40,598 nucleotides of DNA from Halonatronum saccharophilum DSM 13868 (GTDB taxonomy: Bacteria; Bacillota; Halanaerobiia; Halobacteroidales; Halobacteroidaceae), in contig NZ_KI912097.1 in NCBI RefSeq assembly GCF_000517025.1, positions 150,975 to 191,572 of the forward strand, in the 5' to 3' direction. Made by a program: the position numbers and the translations under genes. Below are positions 7,462-15,200 of this stretch, piece by piece. Under the pieces are notes generated by a model. The model was not told where the DNA came from. It saw nothing but the letters and a program-made list of their open reading frames with translations, and did no database searches. Numbering within the stretch: the stretch's first letter is position 1; every line of letters starts with the position of its first letter.

Positions 7462-7491
7462 ATTTAGGAGAGAATAAATTCTCTCCTAAAT
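7462..7491. other. Stem-loop between binding protein and permease genes
   Basis: A 13-bp perfect stem (ATTTAGGAGAGAA at 7462-7474, complement at 7479-7491) has a 4-base loop. On the minus strand no T run follows, so it is more likely an mRNA-stabilising or partial-termination structure. Such structures commonly keep binding-protein mRNA above permease mRNA in ABC operons. Confidence 0.6.
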
Positions 7492-7504
7492 TTAAGCTTA
7501 TAAA

Positions 7505-8749
7505 TTATCTATTTACTATACGATCCCATTCTTCTTCAATGATCGGAACAAAACGTGCTGGCATCTCTGGAACACTATGGCTATCTAAAGTTTCTTGAGA
7601 TAAGGTAGCTATACCTGTATCAATACTATCCACTATAGCCTTCTCTTCATCAGATAACTTCTCATAGCTAAAGATAGGCATATCTCCCCAAATTTGCGGA
7701 TCAAATTTAGATACTTGAGCTTCAAATCCAGCTAAGAAGTTAGCTGCTACCAAAGCTCCAGCCTTATTCGGTGAGTTAAAAGGAATAGCTAAGAAGTGGG
7801 TATTTGCAATAGTACCATTCTCTAAAACAAAGGTTCTAGCAGTTTCAGGAAAATTACCACTTGCAATTTCACCTGAAGTTAGAATTGAACTATAAGCCAT
7901 AGTAGCCATTAACTCTCCATCGACAAACATATTATTTAATTGTGCTGTAGTAGCTGGATATGTTTGGCCCTCTCTCCATAGATAAGGTTTTAAATCTCTA
8001 AGCAGCTCCATAGCAGGTCTAATCATTTCTCTAATCTCTTCTTCATCTTCAATTTGATGGTAAGCTTCATATCCACCAGTCATTTCATAAATTATATGTC
8101 TTACAAAGACGCTACCTGTAAAATTAGATACCGGATCTGGATAAGTAAACTTCCCTGGGTTATCCTTTATCCATTGGATAAGCTCATCAAAGGTATATGG
8201 AGGGTCTTCTGTTCTTGCCTGGTCATAGGTAAAGGTGAATTGAGCTTTACCATAAGGTAGTTCATAACCTTCTGTTGGATAACCAAAGTCTGTAATAATC
8301 TCTAAAGACTCTGTATCCATATAAGCTTCGTAATTAGGAACTATATCGACAAATGGGCCAAATAATAGTCCACTCTCCTTAGCAACCTGAAAGTTCTCTC
8401 CATTGATCCAGAGCAGATCAATACTCCCCTCTTCTAATCCAACCTGTTTTTCACCTAAAAGTTGATTCAAGTAATCATTTGGCCCCATAGGAACTCTATT
8501 TAACTCTATACCATAATCTTTTTTTAAGTTGGATGCAGCAAAGGTATCTATCCAATTATTTATTCTCTCGTCTCCACCCCACATATAAAAATTAACTTGA
8601 GTGCCTTCAGAAGCTGATTCAATCTCTGACCACTCCATAGAGAATAGGTCTCCACTAACAACCTCTTCATCAGAACTACATCCCATAAGGGGTAGTATTA
8701 ACAATAAGATGACAGTTAGTAATACTAAACTCTTTCTATTATAAATCAT
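7505..8749 (-). CDS. ABC transporter substrate-binding lipoprotein (YnjB-like)
   Basis: A 414-residue extracytoplasmic binding protein. The N-terminus is a lipoprotein signal: two positive residues, a leucine-rich segment, then the lipobox LMGC with the lipidated cysteine at residue 24. The segment LNQLLGEKQVGLEEGSIDLL followed by WINGENFQ matches the conserved stretch of YnjB-type (COG4134) binding proteins, which form a class apart from sugar and spermidine binders. The ligand is unknown in any organism to my knowledge. The gene is the first of the transporter set and is preceded by AAGGAGGAG. Upstream is the hairpin ending the TVP38 gene, so it may have its own promoter within 8750-8814, though I see no convincing one. 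Confidence 0.9.
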   Translation of the reverse strand: MIYNRKSLVLLTVILLLILPLMGCSSDEEVVSGDLFSMEWSEIESASEGTQVNFYMWGGDERINNWIDTFAASNLKKDYGIELNRVPMGPNDYLNQLLGEKQVGLEEGSIDLLWINGENFQVAKESGLLFGPFVDIVPNYEAYMDTESLEIITDFGYPTEGYELPYGKAQFTFTYDQARTEDPPYTFDELIQWIKDNPGKFTYPDPVSNFTGSVFVRHIIYEMTGGYEAYHQIEDEEEIREMIRPAMELLRDLKPYLWREGQTYPATTAQLNNMFVDGELMATMAYSSILTSGEIASGNFPETARTFVLENGTIANTHFLAIPFNSPNKAGALVAANFLAGFEAQVSKFDPQIWGDMPIFSYEKLSDEEKAIVDSIDTGIATLSQETLDSHSVPEMPARFVPIIEEEWDRIVNR

Positions 8750-8814
8750 CCTTCTCCTCCTTGATTAATAGATATAATTTGAAATTAATTCAATTTAATA
8801 ATTTAAGAATATAG

Positions 8815-8837
8815 AAGTGTAACTGAAAGTTACACTT
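8815..8837. terminator. Hairpin after the TVP38-like gene
   Basis: A perfect 10-bp stem (AAGTGTAACT 8815-8824, AGTTACACTT 8828-8837) has a GAA loop on the plus strand. On the minus strand it lies just after the stop of the gene at 8843. The following T content is modest, so it may only attenuate transcription into the ABC genes. Confidence 0.55.
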
Positions 8838-8842
8838 TATTA

Positions 8843-9550
8843 CTATTTAATATCTTCTACCATATTACCATGTTTCTTAGCCAAAAACTTAGGAATCATT
8901 GATAATAATACAAAGAATAAGGCTGCAACTCCTAAGTACATAAATGTAGTACCTAAGTCACCTTCACCTCTGGCAAGTGCTGAAGCTGCCATGATATAAG
9001 CAATTGTACCAGGTAACATACATATCCAAGAAACAAGTGCATAAGTTAATACTTTAATATCTGTTAGCCCATAAACATAATTTTGTAAGTTAAAAGGGAA
9101 CACTGGAACCATTCGAGTAATCATCAACATTCTCCAACCATTCTTCTTAACACCTTCATCAATCTTCTTAACCTGATCATTGCCTTCTATCCAACCCTCA
9201 ACCATACCTCTAGCTGCATATCTTCCAATTAAGAATGCTGCAGTTGCTCCTAGAGTAGAACCTACAGAAGCATAGATTATAGCAGGAATTGGATCGAAAG
9301 CAACACCTCCTAAAATAGCAATCGGAAGTCCTGGCAAGAAAAATACACAAGCTGCAACCCATAAAAGAATATAAACTACAGGTGCAATAGCTCCAAACCC
9401 TTGTATCCAAGTCTGTAAGCGATTAAGATTATCCATACTAATATGATCTGCTAATCCCAGTCTATGGGCCAAAAAAGCTGCTACAGCAATTACAATTACT
9501 GTTATAATTAATTTCTTCTTACTTCCTTTTTTCTCGTTATTATTAGACAT
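8843..9550 (-). CDS. TVP38/TMEM64 (DedA-like) membrane protein, YdjX/YdjZ-like
   Basis: A 235-residue integral membrane protein of the TVP38/TMEM64 (SNARE-associated/VTT) family, relatives of which act as lipid scramblases or membrane transporters. The first membrane segment is at residues 14-30. The VTT core is recognisable from FLPGLPIAILGGVAFDPIPA through GATAAFLIGRY, then ITRMVPVFPFNLQNYVYGLT, with the conserved glycines and the proline-rich re-entrant segment. It ends in a basic cytoplasmic tail. It lies 18 bp after the HdrB-like gene and is preceded by AAGGAGGGG. TVP38 proteins also flank the ynj transporter in E. coli (YdjX, YdjZ), so the association appears conserved across phyla. The specific role is unknown. 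Confidence 0.9.
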   Translation of the reverse strand: MSNNNEKKGSKKKLIITVIVIAVAAFLAHRLGLADHISMDNLNRLQTWIQGFGAIAPVVYILLWVAACVFFLPGLPIAILGGVAFDPIPAIIYASVGSTLGATAAFLIGRYAARGMVEGWIEGNDQVKKIDEGVKKNGWRMLMITRMVPVFPFNLQNYVYGLTDIKVLTYALVSWICMLPGTIAYIMAASALARGEGDLGTTFMYLGVAALFFVLLSMIPKFLAKKHGNMVEDIK

Positions 9551-9568
9551 TTAAACCCCTCCTTGAAG

Positions 9569-10339
9569 TTATGATAATACTTTGACAATCTTTTTCTTAC
9601 ATTTATACCTGTTAACCCAACCTGATATTGGAGTCTTAGGTAGAGTAGGGAAATCAGATTCTGAAGTCCAAAGACCGCCAAAGATAAGATCTAAGATATG
9701 AACTGCATTTTTTCCACCTTGTACCATTGAAGCCCTACAAGCCGCACAGTAAGTAACCATATAATCTGATTTAACCTCTGAAGTTCTTCTCTTCATTACC
9801 CTTTGGGCTAACTCTGGATTGGCTGGAACAACCATACCACCAAAACCACAGCAGCGAGTCTTCTCTTTAGTGCTCTTAGGTTCTTCAATTTTATAGCCAA
9901 GTTCTCTAATTATCCATCTTATCCCATCATGAATATCCTTTCTATCTCTAGTAGAACAAGAATCATGGACAGCAAAGGTAATATCACTACCCTTAGCTAT
10001 ACCTACCATCTCTTCTGGCAAGCCAATCTTAGGTAATAACTCCCATAGTGAAGTAACCTTTTGCTTCGGACTACTTGCTGACATAGTTAGATAACAAGAT
10101 TGGCAAGCAACTATTATCTCCTCTGCACCTAGGTTATCAATGTCTTCTTGTAACTGGCTATATCTCTCTTTAAATTTATCATATTGGCCTAAAGCCTTTG
10201 TAGGTTTACCACAACACTTAAGTATAGCACCTGTTCCAGGCAACTTATTCTGTAAATGTTCTAAAGTCTTCTCTACTAAATCAGGATTATATGAAGATAA
10301 ACTACACCCTGGTATAAATACTCTCTTTGCTTTCCCCAT
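9569..10339 (-). CDS. HdrB-like (Fe-S) protein with two CCG domains
   Basis: A redox protein of about 256 residues carrying two complete cysteine-rich CCG motifs. Counting from the ATG at 10339, the first is C12, C42-C43, C79-x2-C82. The second is the cysteine of HDSCSTRD, a CC pair 34 residues later (RCCGFGGM), and CAAC 33 residues after that. Such motifs in HdrB, GlpC, LutA and DsrK bind noncubane or related [4Fe-4S] clusters and act on disulfides or persulfides or pass electrons to quinones. The ATG at 10339 is preferred over the GTG at 10348 because AGGAGG directly abuts the GTG. It starts 1 bp after the stop of the FAD oxidoreductase gene, so the two are almost certainly translationally coupled partners. 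Its C-terminus is basic (KCKKKIVKV). Confidence 0.88.
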   Translation of the reverse strand: MGKAKRVFIPGCSLSSYNPDLVEKTLEHLQNKLPGTGAILKCCGKPTKALGQYDKFKERYSQLQEDIDNLGAEEIIVACQSCYLTMSASSPKQKVTSLWELLPKIGLPEEMVGIAKGSDITFAVHDSCSTRDRKDIHDGIRWIIRELGYKIEEPKSTKEKTRCCGFGGMVVPANPELAQRVMKRRTSEVKSDYMVTYCAACRASMVQGGKNAVHILDLIFGGLWTSESDFPTLPKTPISGWVNRYKCKKKIVKVLS

Positions 10340-10340
10340 C

Positions 10341-12149
10341 TTATGCACCCTCCTTATCTTTACTAGCGCCTACAGTTGTAGTGAATATACCTGAAAATCC
10401 TAGCTTTTGATGCCATTCTATAGCATTATGACCTTTCATAGGTGATTTACCATCATTATTTTTAACCAATAACTTTCTCATCTCCATAAAGTGATTCTTC
10501 AATTCAAATTCATGTGGGCAAACTATTGTACATTGACTACACATGTTACAAGAATAATGAATTAATGGAGCAACCTCACCTTTAATAATATCTTTAAAGA
10601 GATCTTTAGGTGAGATACAGAAGTCATTTAACATCTCACACTCTTGCATACATAGCTTACATTGACACTCCAAACATCTAAGGGCTTCTCCCCTTGCCTC
10701 TGATGGAGTATAAGCAAACTCAACCTCTTTAAAGTTTCCTCTCCTCTCATCTACAGGTAGCATTTTAATAGAGATTCTCTCTCTTCTTGGTTCATCTTCA
10801 GCTAATTCCTTCTTCAACCAACTTTGATAAGTACCCTCATAATCTCTATTTTCATATAAATTTTCACCTTTTAAATACCTATCTATTGAAGTTGCAACCT
10901 TTCTCCCATGGGCCATAGCCTCAATAGCCAATAAAGGTCTTCCTGCCCCATCACCACCTGCAAAAACCTTCTCCTTAGTAGTTTGTAATGTTACTGGGTC
11001 AACCTTAATCTTATTTCCTCGCATCAATTCAATGGAATCATCACCAGCTAAAAAGTCAGCTTCAGATGATTGACCGATAGCAAAGATAACATTATCAACT
11101 TCGATATCTTTTAGATTACAGACATCATAAGCCGGGTTAAAGCTGCCATCTTGATCAAAGACTTGAGTACATTTTTTTAAGGTTATACTTTCCACCTTAT
11201 CTTCCCCATTAATCTTCATTGGCCCCCATCCGTCATGGAGAGTGATTTCTTCTTCTAAAGCATCATCTATCTCCCATGAATGGGCTGGCATCTGATCTCT
11301 ACTTTCAACACAAGCTATATGAACCTCTTTGGCCCCTTCACGCCAAGCAGTTCTAGCTACATCCATTGCTACATTTCCACCGCCAATAACAAGAACTCTT
11401 TCACCTATTTCAACTTTATCATGCTTTTCTAAACCTGCTTTTCTTAAGATATCTACACCAGGTTGAACACCTGCTAAATCAGACCCTTCTATCGGTAAGA
11501 TAAAGCTTTTATGTGCTCCTACACCGATAAAGATAGCATCATAATCTTCTTCAAGCTTTTTAAAAGAAATATCTTCACCAACCTTAGTATTTAATTTGAT
11601 ATCTACACCTAATTTTTCTAAAATGCTATACTCTTTATCTATTACATTATGTGGTAATCGGTATTCAGGAATACCTACTCTTAGCATTCCTCCTACAACT
11701 GGCAAGGCTTCAAAGATAGTAACCTGATGGCCCATCTTTCTTAAATCATAAGCAGCTAAAGCACCTGCAGGACCTGATCCAATAATTGCTACCTTCTTTT
11801 CACTTTCTTCTTTCACATTTAGATCCCAATCCTTAGGATCATCACACTTATCTGCTACAAAACGTTTTAAGTTTTTAACAGATAAAGCATTATCAATCTC
11901 TTCTCTTTTGCACTTTTCTTCACAAGGGTGAGCACATACTCTCCCTAATATCCCTGGAAAAGGAGTTGTCTCTCTAATTAAATCTAAAGCTTTTTTATAC
12001 TCGCCTTCCCCAATCAATTTAACATAGCCTTGTACATCAATATGTAATGGACAAGTTGCTTCGCAGTATGGAGGTGCATCCCCCATACAATCTTCAACTA
12101 TTTCATTCATCTTAGTTACTAAGTCTTCTGGTAACCTTTCTGGTAACAT
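10341..12149 (-). CDS. FAD/NAD(P)-dependent Fe-S oxidoreductase (GltD/AegA-like)
   Basis: An oxidoreductase of about 602 residues. An N-terminal Fer4_20-type domain has the cysteines of CEATCPLHIDV and of RVCAHPCEEKC. The FAD Rossmann motif IGSGPAGALAAYDL and the second nucleotide motif VIGGGNVAMDVARTA follow. FAGGDGAGRPLLAIEAMAHG then closes the FAD site. The C-terminal 100 residues add ferredoxin-like clusters (CLECQCKLCMQECE and CNMCSQCTIVCPHE). It resembles glutamate synthase small-subunit-type reductases that feed electrons from NAD(P)H to partner proteins. The partner here is likely the CCG protein 1 bp downstream. I start it at the ATG 12147-12149 (MLPERLPEDL), preceded by AAGGAGGG. 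An upstream in-frame extension has no ribosome binding site and reads through promoter-like DNA. Confidence 0.9.
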   Translation of the reverse strand: MLPERLPEDLVTKMNEIVEDCMGDAPPYCEATCPLHIDVQGYVKLIGEGEYKKALDLIRETTPFPGILGRVCAHPCEEKCKREEIDNALSVKNLKRFVADKCDDPKDWDLNVKEESEKKVAIIGSGPAGALAAYDLRKMGHQVTIFEALPVVGGMLRVGIPEYRLPHNVIDKEYSILEKLGVDIKLNTKVGEDISFKKLEEDYDAIFIGVGAHKSFILPIEGSDLAGVQPGVDILRKAGLEKHDKVEIGERVLVIGGGNVAMDVARTAWREGAKEVHIACVESRDQMPAHSWEIDDALEEEITLHDGWGPMKINGEDKVESITLKKCTQVFDQDGSFNPAYDVCNLKDIEVDNVIFAIGQSSEADFLAGDDSIELMRGNKIKVDPVTLQTTKEKVFAGGDGAGRPLLAIEAMAHGRKVATSIDRYLKGENLYENRDYEGTYQSWLKKELAEDEPRRERISIKMLPVDERRGNFKEVEFAYTPSEARGEALRCLECQCKLCMQECEMLNDFCISPKDLFKDIIKGEVAPLIHYSCNMCSQCTIVCPHEFELKNHFMEMRKLLVKNNDGKSPMKGHNAIEWHQKLGFSGIFTTTVGASKDKEGA

Positions 12150-12218
12150 AAAATTCCCTCCTTGATTAGTGAAAGATATATTTTTCACAATTATATCTAA
12201 AAAAAGACTCTCAAGAAT

Positions 12219-12248
12219 ATTATAACCTCTAATCAGACTATTTGTCTT
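12219..12248 (-). promoter_or_regulatory. Predicted promoter of the oxidoreductase-HdrB-TVP38 operon
   Basis: On the minus strand AAGACA (12248-12243) and TATAAT (12224-12219) are separated by 18 bp. The perfect -10 lies about 70 bp upstream of the start at 12149, inside the long in-frame extension that I reject as coding. Confidence 0.45.
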
Positions 12249-12294
12249 TAGTATATAGTTATAATTTATAAACTGCTTTTTGTAGGTAAACAAC

Positions 12295-12328
12295 AAAGAG
12301 ATAAGCATATTAATATGCTTATCTCTTT
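12295..12328. terminator. Perfect 34-bp palindromic terminator
   Basis: The two 17-bp halves (AAAGAGATAAGCATATT and its complement, centre 12311/12312) form an uninterrupted hairpin after the split permease operon on the minus strand. T-rich bases follow. It separates the TsuA/TusA-like unit from the oxidoreductase unit. Confidence 0.75.
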
Positions 12329-12366
12329 AAATCAAGGCTTATTTTTGTTTGAAAAGACTAAGGAAA

Positions 12367-12921
12367 CTATAATAATAACTTCATTATTATCTTATTCCCG
12401 AAATAGACACCAGTTATAGCAAAGGGAAGATATATCCATCCATTTAAAGCTAAAGATGATATAGAAGAATAAAGACCTCCAATATTGCAACCAATTGCTA
12501 TTCTAGATCCATATCCCATTAACCACCCACCTACTAATACCATTATGAACTGTTTTTTATCTTTTATTCCCTTCAATTTAAAATTTTGAGTTAATAAAAT
12601 AGCGATTAAAGCCCCTATTATAATCCCTAAATTTGACCAAGTCTGCTTATCAAGCCAAGGTTCTGTATAGTAATCGTAATAAGTCCAAACAATCCATTGA
12701 CTAGAATTAACGCCGACTTTCTCTAAAACCCAAGCTCCCCAACGGGCCAAGTTGTTACTTATCCCCCAGTAATGCCCTGTTATTATAACATAAAGAAGAT
12801 TAAATAGGGCCAACAATATCCCGCCAAACCAATAAGGCCAAGGCCTATCAATTGCCTGAGATATCACTAACTGATAAAAGGTCTTATCATCTTTTAGTGA
12901 CTGTAATCTTCCACTCACCAA
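12367..12921 (-). CDS. YeeE/YedE-family permease, C-terminal half (split TsuA-like)
   Basis: A membrane protein of about 184 residues with four or more hydrophobic segments. Near its C-terminus it has GYGSRIAIGCNIGGLYSSIS, the cysteine-containing motif typical of the second half of full-length YeeE/YedE (TsuA) proteins. These import thiosulfate or related sulfur compounds by passing them along conserved cysteines. The first-half motifs are absent here but present in the gene at 13128, so the two look like one transporter divided in two. The start is a TTG at 12921 or a GTG at 12918, both near GAGGTG. It overlaps the end of the TusA-like gene by about 35 bp, implying coupled translation. A perfect palindrome at 12295-12328 follows the stop. 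Confidence 0.85.
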   Translation of the reverse strand: MVSGRLQSLKDDKTFYQLVISQAIDRPWPYWFGGILLALFNLLYVIITGHYWGISNNLARWGAWVLEKVGVNSSQWIVWTYYDYYTEPWLDKQTWSNLGIIIGALIAILLTQNFKLKGIKDKKQFIMVLVGGWLMGYGSRIAIGCNIGGLYSSISSLALNGWIYLPFAITGVYFGNKIIMKLLL

Positions 12922-13105
12922 AGCTCACCTCTTCCACTTCAACATCATACCCTCTCTTTCTAGCCCATTCAGGGACATTGGTCATAGCACAAGTATGATC
13001 TACCTCTATATAAATTTTATCACCTCTATTTAAATCTTTAATCCTTTTTTCCACCTTCATTAGAGGCAATGGACATGGTTCTCCAATACAGTCAAGTATA
13101 TTCAT
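12887..13105 (-). CDS. TusA-like sulfur carrier protein (TsuB/YeeD-like)
   Basis: A 72-residue protein of the TusA/SirA/YeeD family. The family signature CIGEPCPLPLMKVEK is at residues 5-19, with the persulfide-carrying cysteine in CPLPLMK and a second cysteine five residues earlier. A third cysteine lies in DHTCAMTNVPEW. The ATG at 13105 (MNILDCIG) is preferred because AAGGGGGAAG lies just upstream; the longer reading from 13135 has no such site. TusA-type proteins carry sulfane sulfur, and the TsuB subgroup works with the TsuA thiosulfate transporter. Here the gene lies exactly between the two halves of a TsuA-like permease, 22 bp after the first and overlapping the second. Confidence 0.93.
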   Translation of the reverse strand: MNILDCIGEPCPLPLMKVEKRIKDLNRGDKIYIEVDHTCAMTNVPEWARKRGYDVEVEEVSFGEWKITVTKR

Positions 13106-13127
13106 CTTCTTCCCCCTTATACAATTA

Positions 13128-13781
13128 TTATCCAAACTTATACTTTTCCCATAAGTAAGCTAAGACATATAGAATAATTAGTAGTAGTAACTGAATTAAA
13201 ATAGCCCATCTCCAACCAATAAGATTAGGTAGATGTGGAAAATCAATATCAGTAAACAATCTATACCATCTATCACCATCATAAGCACCATGGGTTGACC
13301 CAAAAATAAAGCCTAATAAAGCAATCCACTGTAATCTAAAACCTTCACCGATTCTAACTAGGGTTCCCGAAGCACAACCTCCACTTAAAGCAGCACCTAT
13401 TCCAAAGATCAATGCTCCAATAGGTATATGCCATCCTAAAGTAACAAATCTTCCTGGAAGGGGTAAGCCTTGAGAGAGTTGGTATATTTGAATCAAAAAA
13501 TATCCAATTGTCATAATAAATAATGATAATATAATTGCTCTAGCTAACTCTGTCATCCCAAATAAGATAGGATCACGTAAAGCTGCTGTAAAGCAGATTC
13601 TAGATCTTTGTAATGTAAATCCTACCAATAGTCCAAAGATCCAGGAATATGCTAAAGTTGAATCAATATAACTATAAAGGCAAATATATATCAGCAAAGA
13701 AAAAAGCGCTATGAGAAAAGACATCCTTCTCTGTTTAGGGAAGTTAATTTCTAAGCTTTTCTTCAATTTAGCATTGATCAT
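13128..13781 (-). CDS. YeeE/YedE-family permease, N-terminal half (split TsuA-like)
   Basis: A polytopic membrane protein of about 217 residues. It holds both first-half motifs of YeeE/YedE transporters: LQRSRICFTAALRDPILF around residues 55-72 and GGCASGTLVRIGEGFRLQW around residues 133-151, each with a conserved cysteine. TsuA of this family imports thiosulfate and usually has both halves in one chain of about 350 residues. The start is uncertain: the ATG at 13781 (MINAKLKKS) has GGGAG 11 bases upstream and overlaps the regulator gene by 14 bp. Upstream ATGs at 13799 and 13805 lack a good site. It is the first structural gene after the PucR-type regulator, probably in one operon with it. 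Confidence 0.85.
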   Translation of the reverse strand: MINAKLKKSLEINFPKQRRMSFLIALFSLLIYICLYSYIDSTLAYSWIFGLLVGFTLQRSRICFTAALRDPILFGMTELARAIILSLFIMTIGYFLIQIYQLSQGLPLPGRFVTLGWHIPIGALIFGIGAALSGGCASGTLVRIGEGFRLQWIALLGFIFGSTHGAYDGDRWYRLFTDIDFPHLPNLIGWRWAILIQLLLLIILYVLAYLWEKYKFG

Positions 13782-15060
13782 ACTTAAAGCACTCCCCATC
13801 TTCACAAATAATGAATTTATTAATTTTATATGCTGTAGCTAAATTTAATTTAACTTCAAAATCTGAGAGATCTAGCTTTAGTATATCTTCAATCTTTTTA
13901 ATTCTATATCTCATGGTGTTTGGGTGAATATGCAAGGCATTCGCTCCTTCTTTTATGCTCCCATCTTTCTTTAAAAGAACTCCTAGGGTATTAACAAGGT
14001 CACTATTATTCTTTTTATCATATTCTATTAAATCAGATAATAAATCATCTTTGAAGTTGATTAAATCAGAGCAATTAACCTTCCAAAGCAACTTCAATAT
14101 ACCCAGTTCTTCATAAAGCAAGGTTCTTTTTTCTTTATTAGATATATCTAAAAAATCCAAGGCATAAAGCCCTTGTTTATAGCTAAAAGATATATTAGAG
14201 CAATCATATAAAAATGCCCCACCGCCAATAGAGATAATTAACTTTTTAAATCGTTTTTGTAAGAGTTTATATATATAACCTAAGTCATCTCCGATCTCTT
14301 TTGAAGGTTTATCATAATTAATTAATAAGAGGATATGTTTATTATAAGAAAATATTATATACTTTCTAGATATATTAGACCTAATAATTCGATGTAAGCT
14401 TTGAACGATTTTATCTTCTAATTCATAATTATAAAGAAAATTTCCTTTTTCTCCTTTAGAATCTTTAGAGGAGTTGGCCCTTATTAGAAATAACTGATAA
14501 GGAACTGTTAAATCCCATCCTGCTAATTCGCCGCTTTTAATTAATTCTTCTTTATTATCTATCTTTCCTTGCAATAAGTTTTCAATCAACTCATTACTAC
14601 ATTTTTGGGCCAACCTTTGAATTAAAGAATTTTGATGTAATTTCAAAGTTATAGCATAAACCCCTTGTAGGACTAATGGATAATCAACTTTCTTAAGTTC
14701 TTTAGTTTCGGCTATAACTAAAACCCCTAAAAAATCATTATTATTACCAAGCCTAATTTGAATTTCGCTAAACTCATTTTTCTCCCAAAGGTATTTAACC
14801 CTTTCAATTTTATTATTGCCCTTTTTATATACTACCTCTTTTTTTATAAACTTTCTATTATCAAGATAAGAATAAAAATTTAATCCTCTTTTTAAGTCTC
14901 TATCCACATACAGTGGATTTTCACGATATTTATCTAAGATAAATATTTTATTATCAATTTCACTGCGCAATAGATTACATAAGCTTCTTAGCCCACCATC
15001 ATTTAACAAGATATTTTGGTATCTTTCCTGCAAAGAGAATAATTTATCTTTATTTATCAT
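13768..15060 (-). CDS. PucR/CdaR-type transcriptional regulator
   Basis: A 430-residue DNA-binding protein. The C-terminal 70 residues contain the HTH_30 domain typical of PucR and CdaR, with the recognisable core NALHIHPNTMRYRIKKIEDI. The middle (about residues 160-320) resembles the GGDEF-like domain that precedes it in this family. The N-terminal 150 residues are a variable, possibly ligand-sensing region with no motif I can name. It has no membrane segment. GGGGAGAAG precedes the ATG. It is immediately upstream of, and overlaps by 14 bp, the split permease operon, so it most likely controls uptake and processing of a sulfur compound in response to that compound. Its binding site is not evident from one locus. 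Confidence 0.88.
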   Translation of the reverse strand: MINKDKLFSLQERYQNILLNDGGLRSLCNLLRSEIDNKIFILDKYRENPLYVDRDLKRGLNFYSYLDNRKFIKKEVVYKKGNNKIERVKYLWEKNEFSEIQIRLGNNNDFLGVLVIAETKELKKVDYPLVLQGVYAITLKLHQNSLIQRLAQKCSNELIENLLQGKIDNKEELIKSGELAGWDLTVPYQLFLIRANSSKDSKGEKGNFLYNYELEDKIVQSLHRIIRSNISRKYIIFSYNKHILLLINYDKPSKEIGDDLGYIYKLLQKRFKKLIISIGGGAFLYDCSNISFSYKQGLYALDFLDISNKEKRTLLYEELGILKLLWKVNCSDLINFKDDLLSDLIEYDKKNNSDLVNTLGVLLKKDGSIKEGANALHIHPNTMRYRIKKIEDILKLDLSDFEVKLNLATAYKINKFIICEDGECFKYDQC

Positions 15061-15166
15061 CTTCTCTCCCCTTTATAAGTCTAAATTTATCAGACACTTC
15101 GATTATATCCTAACAATTTTTATTATATGATAATTAAGAAAGAAAAGAAAGGGTTAAAAACTAAAA

Positions 15167-15193
15167 AGAAGGAGGGTAATTTCCCCTCCTTCT
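15167..15193 (-). terminator. Rho-independent terminator of the rhodanese gene
   Basis: A 10-bp stem, AGAAGGAGGG (15167-15176) and CCCTCCTTCT (15184-15193), is followed on the minus strand by two T runs. It lies 8 bp after the rhodanese stop codon and isolates that gene from the PucR gene downstream. Confidence 0.88.
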
Positions 15194-15200
15194 AAATCAC

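Noticed and set aside
12150-12308. In-frame N-terminal extension of the oxidoreductase (53 residues)
   Set aside because: No ribosome binding site at its start. The DNA contains a -10 and a -35 candidate, and a good AAGGAGGG sits directly before the internal ATG at 12149, where the family's usual N-terminus begins.
13771-15060. PucR-type gene as a diguanylate cyclase because of its GGDEF-like middle
   Set aside because: No GGDEF or EEF catalytic motif is present; the domain is the degenerate type seen in PucR and CdaR regulators.
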